Origin: Candidatus Hydrogenedentota bacterium
GTDB taxonomy: Bacteria > Hydrogenedentota > Hydrogenedentia > Hydrogenedentales > SLHB01
Reading direction: 5' to 3'
Assembly (NCBI GenBank): GCA_029552745.1
Contig: JAKPDK010000152.1
Span: forward strand, 62,001-126,000
DNA: 64,000 nt
Of the stretch, positions 43,277-52,853 are shown one piece after another. How positions within the stretch are numbered: the stretch's first letter is position 1; each line of letters opens with the position of its first letter. Made by a program: the position numbers and the translations under genes. The notes below the pieces were generated by a model. The model searched no databases. It saw only the letters and a program-made list of their open reading frames with translations, and was not told the origin of the DNA.

Positions 43277-45925
43277 ATGAACCGTCATGCTTTGATCATT
43301 CTAATTACAGCCTGCCTTATGTTGGAACAGCTTGGTTGGAGCGAGTCAGAACAAAGGATCCCCGCAATGACTGAAGCAAAGATTACGAAAACCGGGAAGA
43401 GTCCATATGCTTTGTTAGATGGGGTAGGGATAAACCACGTATCGATTACAGGGGGTTTTTGGAAAGCCAAGAGAGACGTCAATCGATTACAAACCATACC
43501 CCACCAGTACAATGAATGTGAGCGGACCGGGCGTATCGACAATTTTCGCCGAGCCGCCGGACGCGCCACCCTTCACCCTTATGTGAGTTACTCCGGGAAA
43601 TGGGGTATCTCGGTGAAGCAGTCAGGCCATCCCATATTTTCAGGTCTTTCTAACCCGATATATCTTGTCAGTACAGGTGTACCCACGCATGACGAATGTT
43701 GTTACTGGGATGACCCGGATACTATTAACGGCGTTTGGTTGGCGGATTGGGAAAAACCGGGCAAGAAGGTTGTCTGTGCGGAATACACTCATGGCAAGGG
43801 CAAAGTCATCGTTGTTGGGACGGGCGCTTATTTTTGGTTTGATGAAGGCAAACTGAACTCTTATCGCCCCAATTTGGAGAAATTTACCCAGAATATTTTG
43901 AACTATTTAGGGGAAGGTCCTGTTGCCTTTCTTGTCGGATCAGAGAAAGCCGCCGAGCTGCCAGCAGAACAAAGGGCTGCTTGGGAATGGTTGCAAGCAA
44001 AGCGACAAAGTGAACGTGTTCCAATTGAAAGCGTTAACGCCACTTCCGATTGCCTTCGACGTTTCCGTGTGCTTTGGTGGCACCTTTCAGATATTCCTGA
44101 GATCCCTCAGCTTGCTAGAACAAACGAGTTCACAAAGACGGTTCGCGCCTTTCTCAAATCCGGTGGCGGGCTTTTTCTCAGCGGTTTTGCTCCTCAATAC
44201 CTCACAGTTTTGGGCATAGAGCCGACGCCGCCAAGCACTATTCGGCAAGTACCTAAGGAAGGATTCCGCGGGATTTATTTCAATGATTCCGATGTGTACA
44301 AGTGGATGGAAGCGGCGGCTTGGAGTCTTGCCGCAGACCCGGATCCTGCTTTGGACGCTCAATTGGATGAGCTGATCGAACTGGTGGGCGCCGCGCAATG
44401 CGATGATGGTTATCTCAATACCTACTTTATGTTTGAGAATGCAGGCAAGCGTTGGACGGATTTGACTAACATGCACGAGTTGTACCTTGGGGGACACATG
44501 ATCCAAGCCGCCATCGCCCATCATCGGACGACAGGCAAAACCTCTTTTCTGAACATCGCTCAGAAATGGGCAGACCACGTCTGTGGGCGGTTTGGACCGG
44601 ATAAGCATGTCGGAGCGCCGGGACATCCCGAGGTGGAGATGGCTTTGGTGGAGCTCTATCGGGAGACAGGCGAACAAAAGTACTTGGATTTGGCTTGTTT
44701 TTTCATCGAGAATCGGGGAAAAGGAGTTCTGAACGGTTCAGAAAACCTGCAAGACCATCTTCCTATTCGTAAACAAACCTATGTAACGGGGCATGCAGTC
44801 CGCCAACTTTATCTTTGCGCTGGAGTTACGGATATTTATGCGGAAACCGGCGACAAATCACTTCTTGAGACTCTGGACAAGCAATATGCGGATTTTGTGA
44901 ACACCAAAATGTATTTTACGGGCGGGGCAGGTGCCCGTCACGAAGGTGAAGCGTTCGGTGAACCTTACGAGTTGCCAAATGATACGGCTTATGCGGAAAC
45001 GTGCGCGGCAATTGCATCCTTCATGTGGAACTGGAGAATGCTGCAAATTAGTGCAGATTCGCGTTTTGCAGACGAAATGGAACGGGCATTATACAACGGA
45101 ATTCTGAGCGGGATGTCTTTGGATGGCAAAGAGTATTTCTATGTGAATCCGTTGATGAACCGAGGCGATCACAGAAGAACGACTAAACATTTTGACGGAT
45201 GCGCTTGTTGTCCGCCAAATCTTGCACGGACTTTTGCTGCTCTTCCGGGCTATATCTATGGTGTCTCTAAGGACGGGCAGCTGTATGTGCATCAGTACGT
45301 ACAATCGACGAGTGACGTCGATCTCGCAGGCGTACATGTCCGGATTATTCAGGACACCCAATACCCGTGGGACGGCAAAGTTGTTCTGCACCTATCTATG
45401 TCCACCCCGCAACGCTTTGATTTGTTTTTACGCCGTCCTGCTTGGGCAGATACGATGACTGTTCGGGTCAACGGGGAAAAAACTCGCCCCCCGAAACTTG
45501 TCCGCGGATATGTCCGTATTTCAAACTTGTGGAAGAACAGGGATACTGTGGAAGTAGAGTTTCCTATGGAAGTTGTTCGCTTGACTGCTGATCCGCGGGT
45601 AGCTAGTGACCTCGGAAGAGTTGCGATTAGACGAGGTCCTATCGTTTACTGTGTGGAACAAGCTGACCAGAAAGAGATAGACTTGAATAGGGTCGTTATC
45701 CCGAAATCTCCGTGCTTCACCTTCCTGTATCGAGAAGATTTGCTTGGTGGGGTAGGTGTGATCCAATTTGACGCCTTGTACTTTCCGGAAGAGCACCCGC
45801 TGTATCGTCCTTTTAAAACTGCAACCAAGGGCGATCTGGTACGGATTCAAGCTGTTCCCTACTTCTCGTGGGCAAATCGTGATCCGGGTATGATGCTCGT
45901 TTGGTTGCCTCAGGCTTGTTACTGA
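43277..45925 (+). CDS. GH127 beta-L-arabinofuranosidase-like enzyme with inserted domain
   Basis: An 882-residue exported glycosidase (signal peptide about 1-22). Its GH127 (DUF1680) parts are SITGGFW...RIDNFRRAAG (about 55-95), resuming at GIYFNDSDVYKW (333 onward) through the (alpha/alpha)6 barrel and C-terminal beta domains. E574-x-C576 and C644-C645 (in CACCPPN) match the Glu and Cys residues that hold the catalytic zinc thiolate of HypBA1. Between them and the N-terminus, residues about 97-326 are an extra domain not found in ordinary GH127 proteins, resembling the GATase-like DUF4960 domain but with its halves in the opposite order. AAAGGTGA precedes the ATG. Expected role: removing arabinofuranose from polysaccharides or glycoproteins in the periplasm. 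Confidence 0.87.
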   Translation: MNRHALIILITACLMLEQLGWSESEQRIPAMTEAKITKTGKSPYALLDGVGINHVSITGGFWKAKRDVNRLQTIPHQYNECERTGRIDNFRRAAGRATLHPYVSYSGKWGISVKQSGHPIFSGLSNPIYLVSTGVPTHDECCYWDDPDTINGVWLADWEKPGKKVVCAEYTHGKGKVIVVGTGAYFWFDEGKLNSYRPNLEKFTQNILNYLGEGPVAFLVGSEKAAELPAEQRAAWEWLQAKRQSERVPIESVNATSDCLRRFRVLWWHLSDIPEIPQLARTNEFTKTVRAFLKSGGGLFLSGFAPQYLTVLGIEPTPPSTIRQVPKEGFRGIYFNDSDVYKWMEAAAWSLAADPDPALDAQLDELIELVGAAQCDDGYLNTYFMFENAGKRWTDLTNMHELYLGGHMIQAAIAHHRTTGKTSFLNIAQKWADHVCGRFGPDKHVGAPGHPEVEMALVELYRETGEQKYLDLACFFIENRGKGVLNGSENLQDHLPIRKQTYVTGHAVRQLYLCAGVTDIYAETGDKSLLETLDKQYADFVNTKMYFTGGAGARHEGEAFGEPYELPNDTAYAETCAAIASFMWNWRMLQISADSRFADEMERALYNGILSGMSLDGKEYFYVNPLMNRGDHRRTTKHFDGCACCPPNLARTFAALPGYIYGVSKDGQLYVHQYVQSTSDVDLAGVHVRIIQDTQYPWDGKVVLHLSMSTPQRFDLFLRRPAWADTMTVRVNGEKTRPPKLVRGYVRISNLWKNRDTVEVEFPMEVVRLTADPRVASDLGRVAIRRGPIVYCVEQADQKEIDLNRVVIPKSPCFTFLYREDLLGGVGVIQFDALYFPEEHPLYRPFKTATKGDLVRIQAVPYFSWANRDPGMMLVWLPQACY

Positions 45926-45951
45926 CTATGTAGATTTTTAAAAGAAAATTC

Positions 45952-45980
45952 TTGACGTTTTTTCGCTGTTCTTTCATAAT
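45952..45980 (+). promoter_or_regulatory. Probable promoter of the PAS histidine kinase gene
   Basis: TTGACG (45952-45957) and CATAAT (45975-45980) are separated by 17 bases, one mismatch in each box. The expected transcription start is near 45987. An unusual feature is a purine-rich AAAGGGGGAAAG around 46000 that is not followed by a start codon at normal distance. Confidence 0.6.
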
Positions 45981-46088
45981 CTAACCAGGATTAACAAAAG
46001 GGGGAAAGCAGAAAATAACTCTTCTACTCTTATTTTGGTCTTCATCTATAGTCTCAAAAACGGAATTGGCACGGGCCAAAAAAAATTA

Positions 46089-47630
46089 ATGCAATCTCTT
46101 GATAGCGAAAAACGTCTTCAGCGTTTGATGGATAACCTACCAGGAATGGCATACACCTGCCGTAACGACCCGGAATGGACTATGACGTTTGTGAGTAGCG
46201 GTTGCCAAGCGCTTACGGGTTACAGCAAGCAGGAAATCGAGTTCAACTCCACTGTGTCTTATGCTCAACTGATCCATCCCGAAGACCGTAGCCAAGTATG
46301 GGACGCCGTTCAAGTTGCCGTTCTGCGAAACCAACCTTTTCAAATCACGTATCGAATTCTAATCAAGCAAGGGGAGGAAAAGTGGGTGTGGGAGAGGGGA
46401 TGCCCCGTTTGGGACGCAGAAGGGCGTTTGCTCGCATTAGAAGGGTTTATTTGTGATGTTACGAGTCGAGTTAGGGCAGAGCAAGCATTGCGGGTCGCTT
46501 TAGAACGATTAAATGCGGCATTGGAGGCTGCTGCTGACGGCGTGTGGGAGTGGGATCTGACAACCAACAAGACCTTTTTCAGTCCCCGCTGGTTCATGAT
46601 ACTAGACTATGAACCCGACGAGCTGAAATGCCATTACGAGACGTTTCGTTCGCTTGTACACCCAGAAGATTTACCGAGGGTGGAAGGAGAATTAAACGAT
46701 TGTCTCAAAGGGAAACGGCCAGCTCTGCAAACCCGCTTTCGAATGCGTGCTCGAATTGGAGAATGGCGTTGGATATTAAGTCGTGGGAAGATTACACAAT
46801 GGAGCGATGAGGGTCAACCGCTGCGTTTTGTCGGAACGAATCATGATATTACAGAAGAAATAGAGACCCAGAAAAGGCACGCTAAGCTTGAAGAACAAAT
46901 TCAATATGCTCATAAATTGGAAAGTCTTGGCATTCTCGGTGCAGGGATAGGCCACAATTTTAACAACCTTCTGATGGCGGTTCTGGGGAATGTGGAACTA
47001 GCTCAGCGCCTGTTAACTTCAGACCATCCTGTCAGTCCTCTCATTGAAGAGATTGAAGCGGCGGCACGTCGCATGGCTGCACTGTGTCATCAGATAATGG
47101 ATTACGCAGGCAAAAGTACCTATCTTATAGAGCCTACGTATCTTCCCCCAGTGCTTCAAAACACGGTAGAGTTATTTCGCGCTTCGCTATCGCGCAAGAT
47201 TATCTTAACGAGCGACATTCCAGAAGACTTACCGCATGTCCTTGTGGACGTTGGGCAAATACGCCAGACGTTAGTAAGCCTGCTCATGAACGCCGCAGAG
47301 GCAATTGGAGATAGCACGGGTTCTATCAGCGTCTCTGCACGCGAAATTCCAGAAATTCACCCGGAGAATGAATCCAATTTGCTCGATTTCACCAACAAAC
47401 AGGGACTTCAAAAAGGCTATGTTTCCATAGAAGTACGGGATACCGGTTGCGGTATGTCTGCCGAAGAGATCAAGAAGATTTTTGAGCCTTTTTTTACAAC
47501 CAAGTTTTTGGGGCGAGGCTTGGGATTACCAGCAGTTTTAGGAACCATCCGAAACCATAAAGGCGCCATTTCGGTTCATAGCGAGGCAGGAAAAGGCAGC
47601 ATCTTTCGTGTTTTCTTGCCTTGTGCATAA
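46089..47630 (+). CDS. Soluble PAS-PAS sensor histidine kinase
   Basis: A 513-residue cytoplasmic kinase without membrane segments. Two PAS/PAC units (about 5-130 and 145-265, each with a W-rich core such as VWEWDLTTNKTFFSPRW) precede a HisKA-like region with phospho-acceptor His in GIGHNFNNLLMAVLGN, the NtrB-type form, and a HATPase domain with LLMNAAEAI (N box), DTGCGM and FLGRGLGLPAVLGT. No receiver or regulator gene is adjacent, so it is an orphan kinase. The ATG at 46089 begins directly before the first PAS; a TTG at 46035 is also in frame but has no ribosome-binding site. Confidence 0.85.
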   Translation: MQSLDSEKRLQRLMDNLPGMAYTCRNDPEWTMTFVSSGCQALTGYSKQEIEFNSTVSYAQLIHPEDRSQVWDAVQVAVLRNQPFQITYRILIKQGEEKWVWERGCPVWDAEGRLLALEGFICDVTSRVRAEQALRVALERLNAALEAAADGVWEWDLTTNKTFFSPRWFMILDYEPDELKCHYETFRSLVHPEDLPRVEGELNDCLKGKRPALQTRFRMRARIGEWRWILSRGKITQWSDEGQPLRFVGTNHDITEEIETQKRHAKLEEQIQYAHKLESLGILGAGIGHNFNNLLMAVLGNVELAQRLLTSDHPVSPLIEEIEAAARRMAALCHQIMDYAGKSTYLIEPTYLPPVLQNTVELFRASLSRKIILTSDIPEDLPHVLVDVGQIRQTLVSLLMNAAEAIGDSTGSISVSAREIPEIHPENESNLLDFTNKQGLQKGYVSIEVRDTGCGMSAEEIKKIFEPFFTTKFLGRGLGLPAVLGTIRNHKGAISVHSEAGKGSIFRVFLPCA

Positions 47631-47650
47631 AATGAATCAGAAAAACTGCT

Positions 47651-49195
47651 TTAGGTTTCGTCAATAGATAAATCTAGGCTATCTCCAACTTGTTCTTGCC
47701 ACTGAACGATTTTTTTCTTTAACGACCTAATTCTGGGTTCGTGTTCCGGCTGTGTGAAAAGGTTCTTTGTTTCCCCGGGGTCCTTTGCGAGGTGGAAAAG
47801 TTGATTCTTGTCTCCGGTGTGAATGCAAAGCTTCCAACCATCTTGGGTAATGATAGCACGAGAAGAAATTTTCTCCTGATTTGCCTCGTCACGTAACCGC
47901 CCCCCAGGATTTCTTCCCTCTGCCAATTTTTTTACCGCGTTCCACTGAACAAAAACAGGCTCCACCATCTTGCGTCTACCGCTCAGAAATGGCACCAGGC
48001 TTTTGCCAGGCAGATCATCGCGTTGTGGTTTGTTCATAAGTTCCAACAGGGTGGGAACCAGGTCGATGTGGCTCACATGTTCTTTAACCCGCCTATGTTG
48101 TGAATAGGGTTTGGGTAGGCGGATCATCCAAGGGACCCGCAAGGCTTCCTGATACATAATGCTTTTTTCAATAAGGCGATGAGACCCCATCATATCTCCA
48201 TGGTCTGAGGTGAAGACAACGATCGTATTGTCAGCGAGTCCCAATCGTTCCAGTTCCGTCAAAATCGCGCCCACGCTGATATCAACCTGACTTACGAGAC
48301 CCCAGTATTGAGCTATGAGCCTACGCCATTCTGATTCTTTTGACAGATCAAACTTTCCCGAATACATTCCTGTGTATTTTGCTGCCCGTTCTCTGTAGGC
48401 TTCGGGTTCGTTTTCTTCGAGGGGGTCATCGAAATTACTGGGTAAATATACTTCGTCTGGCCGATGGTACTCATTCAAAGGACCGGTGAAAGGCATGTGA
48501 GGTTCAAGAAAATTGACATAAAGGATAAACGGTTCTTTTTGGTGACGACGTAAAAAATCGCACGCCTTTTGCTCAAGAAACTTGGGCTTGCAATGTTGAA
48601 TCGGCAGAGCCGCGGCGAACTCTCGGCTGAAGTCTCCCCGGGACGTGTCCGGCTCATAACCGAGCTCTTTCAGCCATGCGCAATAGTCGCTTTTCTTGTC
48701 AATATCTCTATTCTCTCTGTAGTATCGCCAGTACATGTCTTCAATGCTTTGCCATTCCTGAAAACCGTGCTGTGGGAAGATCTCATCTCCAAGGTGCCAT
48801 TTTCCAAAGTAGCCTGTGCAATAGTCGTCGTCATCCAGTAATTCCGGAAAGGTCGGGGTAGTCTCGTCCAGTGCCACATTATTCTGAGTGCAGCCATTTT
48901 GGTGAGGCCAGAGTCCAGTCATTACACTGGATCGGGAAGGAGTACATACCGGTTGGGTGACATAGGCATTCTCGAAAACAATACTCTCTCGCGCAAGCTG
49001 AGCCAAATTCGGTGTTTTTATCTTGTTGTTGCCATAGACAGATATCGTGTCGGCGCGCTGTTCATCGGTCCACAAAAACAATAGATTTGGTTTTGAATTT
49101 CGGTGTTTTATCGGTCTTTTCGGAAGGGTGGTAGCAAGAGTTCCGGCAGCCACCATGTTTCCTAAAAATTTTCTGCGAGAGTTTCTTATGGGCAT
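47651..49195 (-). CDS. Tat-exported formylglycine-dependent sulfatase
   Basis: A 514-residue type I sulfatase that hydrolyses sulfate esters. The N-terminus NSRRKFLGNMVAAGTLA has a twin-arginine signal. LLFLWTDEQRADT supplies the first metal-binding Asp residues, and VCTPSRSS contains the C-x-P-x-R motif whose Cys84 is converted to formylglycine by a sulfatase-modifying enzyme. GKWHLGD and FTSDHGDMMGSH are further hallmarks. Family S1 members in this group desulfate algal, mucin or host glycans. The gene is convergent with the kinase gene and diverges from miaB. Confidence 0.92.
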   Translation of the reverse strand: MPIRNSRRKFLGNMVAAGTLATTLPKRPIKHRNSKPNLLFLWTDEQRADTISVYGNNKIKTPNLAQLARESIVFENAYVTQPVCTPSRSSVMTGLWPHQNGCTQNNVALDETTPTFPELLDDDDYCTGYFGKWHLGDEIFPQHGFQEWQSIEDMYWRYYRENRDIDKKSDYCAWLKELGYEPDTSRGDFSREFAAALPIQHCKPKFLEQKACDFLRRHQKEPFILYVNFLEPHMPFTGPLNEYHRPDEVYLPSNFDDPLEENEPEAYRERAAKYTGMYSGKFDLSKESEWRRLIAQYWGLVSQVDISVGAILTELERLGLADNTIVVFTSDHGDMMGSHRLIEKSIMYQEALRVPWMIRLPKPYSQHRRVKEHVSHIDLVPTLLELMNKPQRDDLPGKSLVPFLSGRRKMVEPVFVQWNAVKKLAEGRNPGGRLRDEANQEKISSRAIITQDGWKLCIHTGDKNQLFHLAKDPGETKNLFTQPEHEPRIRSLKKKIVQWQEQVGDSLDLSIDET

Positions 49196-49338
49196 TTGCT
49201 GAACTCCACTTATCGTTTTTTTGCCTCTTCCATTAGGGTTTATTCTGAGAAGAGTCCGAAAAACGTTGCCACTCTAACATAAAATAAGATATCATTATCC
49301 CAAAAGTCATTATAACCTATCTGCTTTTTGTGAATGCC

Positions 49339-50673
49339 ATGACACCTGCAGTTCCCAAATTCTTTATTCAGACATTCGGCTGTCAAATGAATGAACATGA
49401 CAGTTTTAGAATGTCGGAGATATTGAAGCACTGCGGCTTCGAAGCGACCGACTGTCCAAGTCAGGCTGATGTCATTCTAATCAACACGTGTTCGGTTCGC
49501 CGCAACCCGCAGAATAAGGTTTTCAGCCTTCTTGGACAATTACGGAGGCTAAAAAAGTCTCGCCCTAATCTGATTATTGGTGTTGCCGGCTGTGTGGCGC
49601 AACAGGAGGGCGAGAACATCCTTCGGTGCGAAAGAGCCGTGGATATGGTCTTTGGACCTGACCATTACTTTCGTTTACCAGAGATTTTGGAGAGAGTACG
49701 CAAGGGCGAACGAGTTGTACTGACGAATAGAACGGATGATATTTACGAGCGGGTAGACAACTTCATACCTGACAACTGGCTGGAAGCCGGCCACGTGGAA
49801 GGATGCAAAGCATATGTAGTCATCATGAAAGGATGTAATAACTTTTGTGCGTTTTGTGTTGTGCCCCATACCCGCGGCAGAGAAGTTTGCCGAGAGCCCC
49901 AAAATATCCTTCGCGAAATTAAAACAGCTGTGGAAAAAGGCGCAAAAGAAGTGTGGCTCTTGGGACAAAACGTCAACTCGTATCGTGCACATGGGATGAC
50001 TTTTTATAATCTTCTCGATGAGGTTTCACAAATAGATGGTTTATTGCGGGTTCGTTTCACTTCTTCTCACCCCAAAGATTGGGACAATACATTATCCGAT
50101 TTGATGGCGGAACGTCCGACCATTTGCAACCAACTCCATTTGCCGTTGCAGTCGGGGTCCAACCGAATTCTCGATCTGATGAATCGTCGTCATACGATTG
50201 AGGAGTACTTAGAAAAAATACGTTATCTGAAGAATAGACTTCATGATATCGAGTTGAGTACGGATATAATTGTGGGATTTCCAACCGAAACCGAAGAGGA
50301 TTTTGAAGCTACCCTGCGAGTTTTGGAGGAAGTCCGTTATAGTCAAGTGTTTAGCTTTAAATATTCTCCGCGTCCCAATACTCGCGCTGCAGAAATGCCC
50401 GATGACATACCGCAGAAGGTCAAGGAAGAGCGACTGCAACGCCTGATCCATCTTCAAGAGAAAATAAACGGGGAACAAATACAGTCTTATATAGGTACCG
50501 TCCAGTCCGTCTTGATTGACGGCTCCCATCTTCGTGATTCGCGCATCAAGAACGGCCGCACAGAGGGGTACCGTCCCGTGAAAATTCGAGATGCCGGGTT
50601 GAAGGTCGGCGATCTAGTAAACGTGCGAATTACAGGATTTGAGAACCATTGGTTGGAAGGCGTCCTTCAATAA
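49339..50673 (+). CDS. miaB: tRNA-2-methylthio-N6-dimethylallyladenosine synthase
   Basis: A 444-residue radical SAM methylthiotransferase acting on i6A37 of tRNAs. An N-terminal UPF0004 domain (FIQTFGCQMNEHDSFRM, NTCSVR, GVAGCVAQQ) holds three cluster cysteines. The radical SAM motif is GCNNFCAFCVVP (CxxxCxxC), and LPLQSGSNRILDLMNRRHT and the C-terminal TRAM domain (about 375-444) follow. Start: ATG at 49339; a GTG at 49330 is in frame and neither has a clear ribosome-binding site. It is followed by an mtaB-like gene in the same direction, one base after the stop. Confidence 0.94.
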   Translation: MTPAVPKFFIQTFGCQMNEHDSFRMSEILKHCGFEATDCPSQADVILINTCSVRRNPQNKVFSLLGQLRRLKKSRPNLIIGVAGCVAQQEGENILRCERAVDMVFGPDHYFRLPEILERVRKGERVVLTNRTDDIYERVDNFIPDNWLEAGHVEGCKAYVVIMKGCNNFCAFCVVPHTRGREVCREPQNILREIKTAVEKGAKEVWLLGQNVNSYRAHGMTFYNLLDEVSQIDGLLRVRFTSSHPKDWDNTLSDLMAERPTICNQLHLPLQSGSNRILDLMNRRHTIEEYLEKIRYLKNRLHDIELSTDIIVGFPTETEEDFEATLRVLEEVRYSQVFSFKYSPRPNTRAAEMPDDIPQKVKEERLQRLIHLQEKINGEQIQSYIGTVQSVLIDGSHLRDSRIKNGRTEGYRPVKIRDAGLKVGDLVNVRITGFENHWLEGVLQ

Positions 50674-50674
50674 G

Positions 50675-51982
50675 ATGATGCAAAAACGGGCATGTGTCTA
50701 TACCGTAGGCTGTCGTCTAAACCAGGCCGAGTCCGGCATCATCGAGGATAAGTTACGTGATGCTGGATATGTCATTGTGCCTTTCGGAAATGAAGCCGAC
50801 GTGGGAATAATCAACACGTGCACCGTGACGCGCGAAGCGGACGCCAAGTGCCGCCAAGCAGTAAGATCGTTTATTCGAAAAAATCCAATGGCATACACTG
50901 CGGTGGTGGGATGTTATTCGCAGCTCGCTTTCAAGACTTTGGCGGAGATTAGAGGCGTTGACCTGATTATCGGCACGCAAGAAAAACTAAACGTCGTCAA
51001 TTACATCACCGACAAAAAGAATCCCATTCCTGTTGTTGTTCGAGACACTATTCAGCGTGATGACTTTACGATTGATGCCTCTGGCTATACGCAGATTCAA
51101 GAGCGCACCAATCTGAAAATACAAGACGGGTGCGACTTTATGTGTGCTTTTTGTGCCATTCCTTTTGCTCGGGGCAGGGCGCGAAGTCGTCAGTTCCGTA
51201 ATACTCTGGAAGAGGCACGGCAACTTGTGGACCGTGGCGTGCGCGAGATTATTCTTACGGGCGTCAATATCGGGATGTACCGCTCCGAGAATTATACCCT
51301 CTGTGATGTAGTGGATGCCCTGGCGGCAATCCCTGGTCTTACACGCATTCGTGTGAGTTCGATCGAACCCACTACGATTCCCGAGGGATTACTCGACAGG
51401 ATGGTGGCTTATGATCACCCCTTAGTGCCTTTTCTTCACATCCCTGCCCAGTCTGGGTCGAATCGCATTCTGGAACTCATGAAAAGAAGGTATTCCCGAG
51501 AAGACTTTCTAGAGTTTATCCAACTGGCAGTGAACAAAGTCCCCGACCTTTGCATCGGCACCGATTTGATGGTCGGTTTTCCTGGAGAGACGGATGAAGA
51601 TTTTTGGGCAACCTACACTCTGTTAAAAGAGAGCCCCATTGCATATGCCCATGTTTTCAAATATTCCGAGCGTAGGAATACGGCCGCTTCGCGCATGGTT
51701 GATAAAGTAAGTAATGCAGTTCAGGACAAACGAAGCGCACTTTTACGGGAATTAAGCAGTGAAAAAAGGTCGGCATTCCACGAGAAATTCGTGGGACGTA
51801 TCAGGACAGTTCTTTTCGAATCGGAAGTTGGTGATGGGTTGTGGTGTGGCCATACGGACAATTACATTACGGTCTTGGCGAAATGGAAAGACGGTAAGGC
51901 AAACACCTTTGTTCCGGTGCGCATCCAGAAATTAAGTGGCGATCACGTAATCGGGAGTATTGAGAATCGCAATGTTCAATAA
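50675..51982 (+). CDS. mtaB: MtaB-like tRNA t6A37 methylthiotransferase
   Basis: A 435-residue radical SAM methylthiotransferase of the MtaB (YqeV) group, which adds methylthio to N6-threonylcarbamoyladenosine at position 37. It starts with VYTVGCRLNQAES and NTCTVTREAD (UPF0004 domain), has the radical SAM CDFMCAFCAIPFARG (CxxxCxxC) and IPAQSGSNRILELMKRRY, and ends in a TRAM-like domain. VGCRLNQAE rather than GCQMN separates it from MiaB. Two ATGs (50675, 50678) are possible. It begins one base after miaB ends. Confidence 0.9.
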   Translation: MMQKRACVYTVGCRLNQAESGIIEDKLRDAGYVIVPFGNEADVGIINTCTVTREADAKCRQAVRSFIRKNPMAYTAVVGCYSQLAFKTLAEIRGVDLIIGTQEKLNVVNYITDKKNPIPVVVRDTIQRDDFTIDASGYTQIQERTNLKIQDGCDFMCAFCAIPFARGRARSRQFRNTLEEARQLVDRGVREIILTGVNIGMYRSENYTLCDVVDALAAIPGLTRIRVSSIEPTTIPEGLLDRMVAYDHPLVPFLHIPAQSGSNRILELMKRRYSREDFLEFIQLAVNKVPDLCIGTDLMVGFPGETDEDFWATYTLLKESPIAYAHVFKYSERRNTAASRMVDKVSNAVQDKRSALLRELSSEKRSAFHEKFVGRIRTVLFESEVGDGLWCGHTDNYITVLAKWKDGKANTFVPVRIQKLSGDHVIGSIENRNVQ

Positions 51983-52796
51983 TCCAGAACCTCTCTCAAT
52001 AGAATCTGAAAAGAAAGAGACTTTCTTGAAAGAGCATCTTCGCGGATTGACCAGCGTTGCGGTGGCTTTTTCCGGAGGAGTTGATTCCGCATACCTAGCT
52101 GACGTGGCTCATGAGGTCCTTGGCGAAAATGCCCATATTGTGTTGGCGGATTCTCCGAGTATACCGCGGTCAGAACTAAAAGAAGCCTCTGATCTTGCGC
52201 ACGCGCGAGGATGGAATTTCCATATTGTAAAGACGTTTGAATATCAGAATGAGCAGTATCAGAAAAATGATGGAACAAGATGTTATCACTGCAAACTGGA
52301 ATTATTCCGCGTATTAAAAAAATATGCCGCCGAACACCATGTCGTGCACGTTGTTTATGGCGCGAATATGGATGACTTAAAGGACCCAACTCGACTGGGT
52401 TCAAAAGCTGCGGAAGAATGCGGCGCCATCGCTCCTCTTCAGCTTGCCGGTATGACGAAAGAAGACATTCGAATATTGAGCGCCAAACGACATTTGCCCA
52501 CCGCAGATAAACCCTCCTTTGCTTGTTTGGCGTCTCGTTTTCCCAGGGGAACTACCGTGACTGTGGACGGTCTAGAAAAAGTCGAAAAAGCTGAAGAGGT
52601 CTTGAAGGCACTAGGGTTTCGTCAGTACCGCGTTCGACATCATGGCGAGTTATGTCGTATAGAGGTGGAGCTGAGCGACTTTGAAAAATTTCTTCAACCG
52701 CAAGTGCGCGGAGAAGTCATCCGGAATTTGAACTCCCTTGGTTACCGATTTGTGACACTTGACCTCGCAGGGTATCGCACAGGCAGTACGGCGTAA
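51972..52796 (+). CDS. larE: LarE-like ATP-dependent sulfur transferase
   Basis: A 274-residue PP-loop protein of the LarE family, which adenylates a carboxylate and donates sulfur, in known cases for the nickel-pincer cofactor of lactate racemase. The PP-loop is FSGGVDSAYLA, TRCYHCK is a CxxC segment, and FACLASRFPRG holds the conserved Cys, which is sacrificial in the Lactobacillus enzyme. The three cysteines together resemble those of iron-sulfur LarE forms (inference). The ATG at 51972 overlaps the mtaB stop. LarB and LarC are not in the window. Next to two methylthiotransferases, it may serve another sulfur-transfer role. Confidence 0.82.
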   Translation: MFNNPEPLSIESEKKETFLKEHLRGLTSVAVAFSGGVDSAYLADVAHEVLGENAHIVLADSPSIPRSELKEASDLAHARGWNFHIVKTFEYQNEQYQKNDGTRCYHCKLELFRVLKKYAAEHHVVHVVYGANMDDLKDPTRLGSKAAEECGAIAPLQLAGMTKEDIRILSAKRHLPTADKPSFACLASRFPRGTTVTVDGLEKVEKAEEVLKALGFRQYRVRHHGELCRIEVELSDFEKFLQPQVRGEVIRNLNSLGYRFVTLDLAGYRTGSTA

Positions 52797-52853
52797 CTGG
52801 AAACGTGCGGTAGTGAAGAACGCGTTTGCCAAAAACCTAACATCAAGTTTTTC

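Noticed and set aside
43189-43374. 61-residue reading frame on + before the GH127 gene
   Set aside because: Overlaps the GH127 signal peptide in another frame; the GH127 start has the ribosome-binding site.
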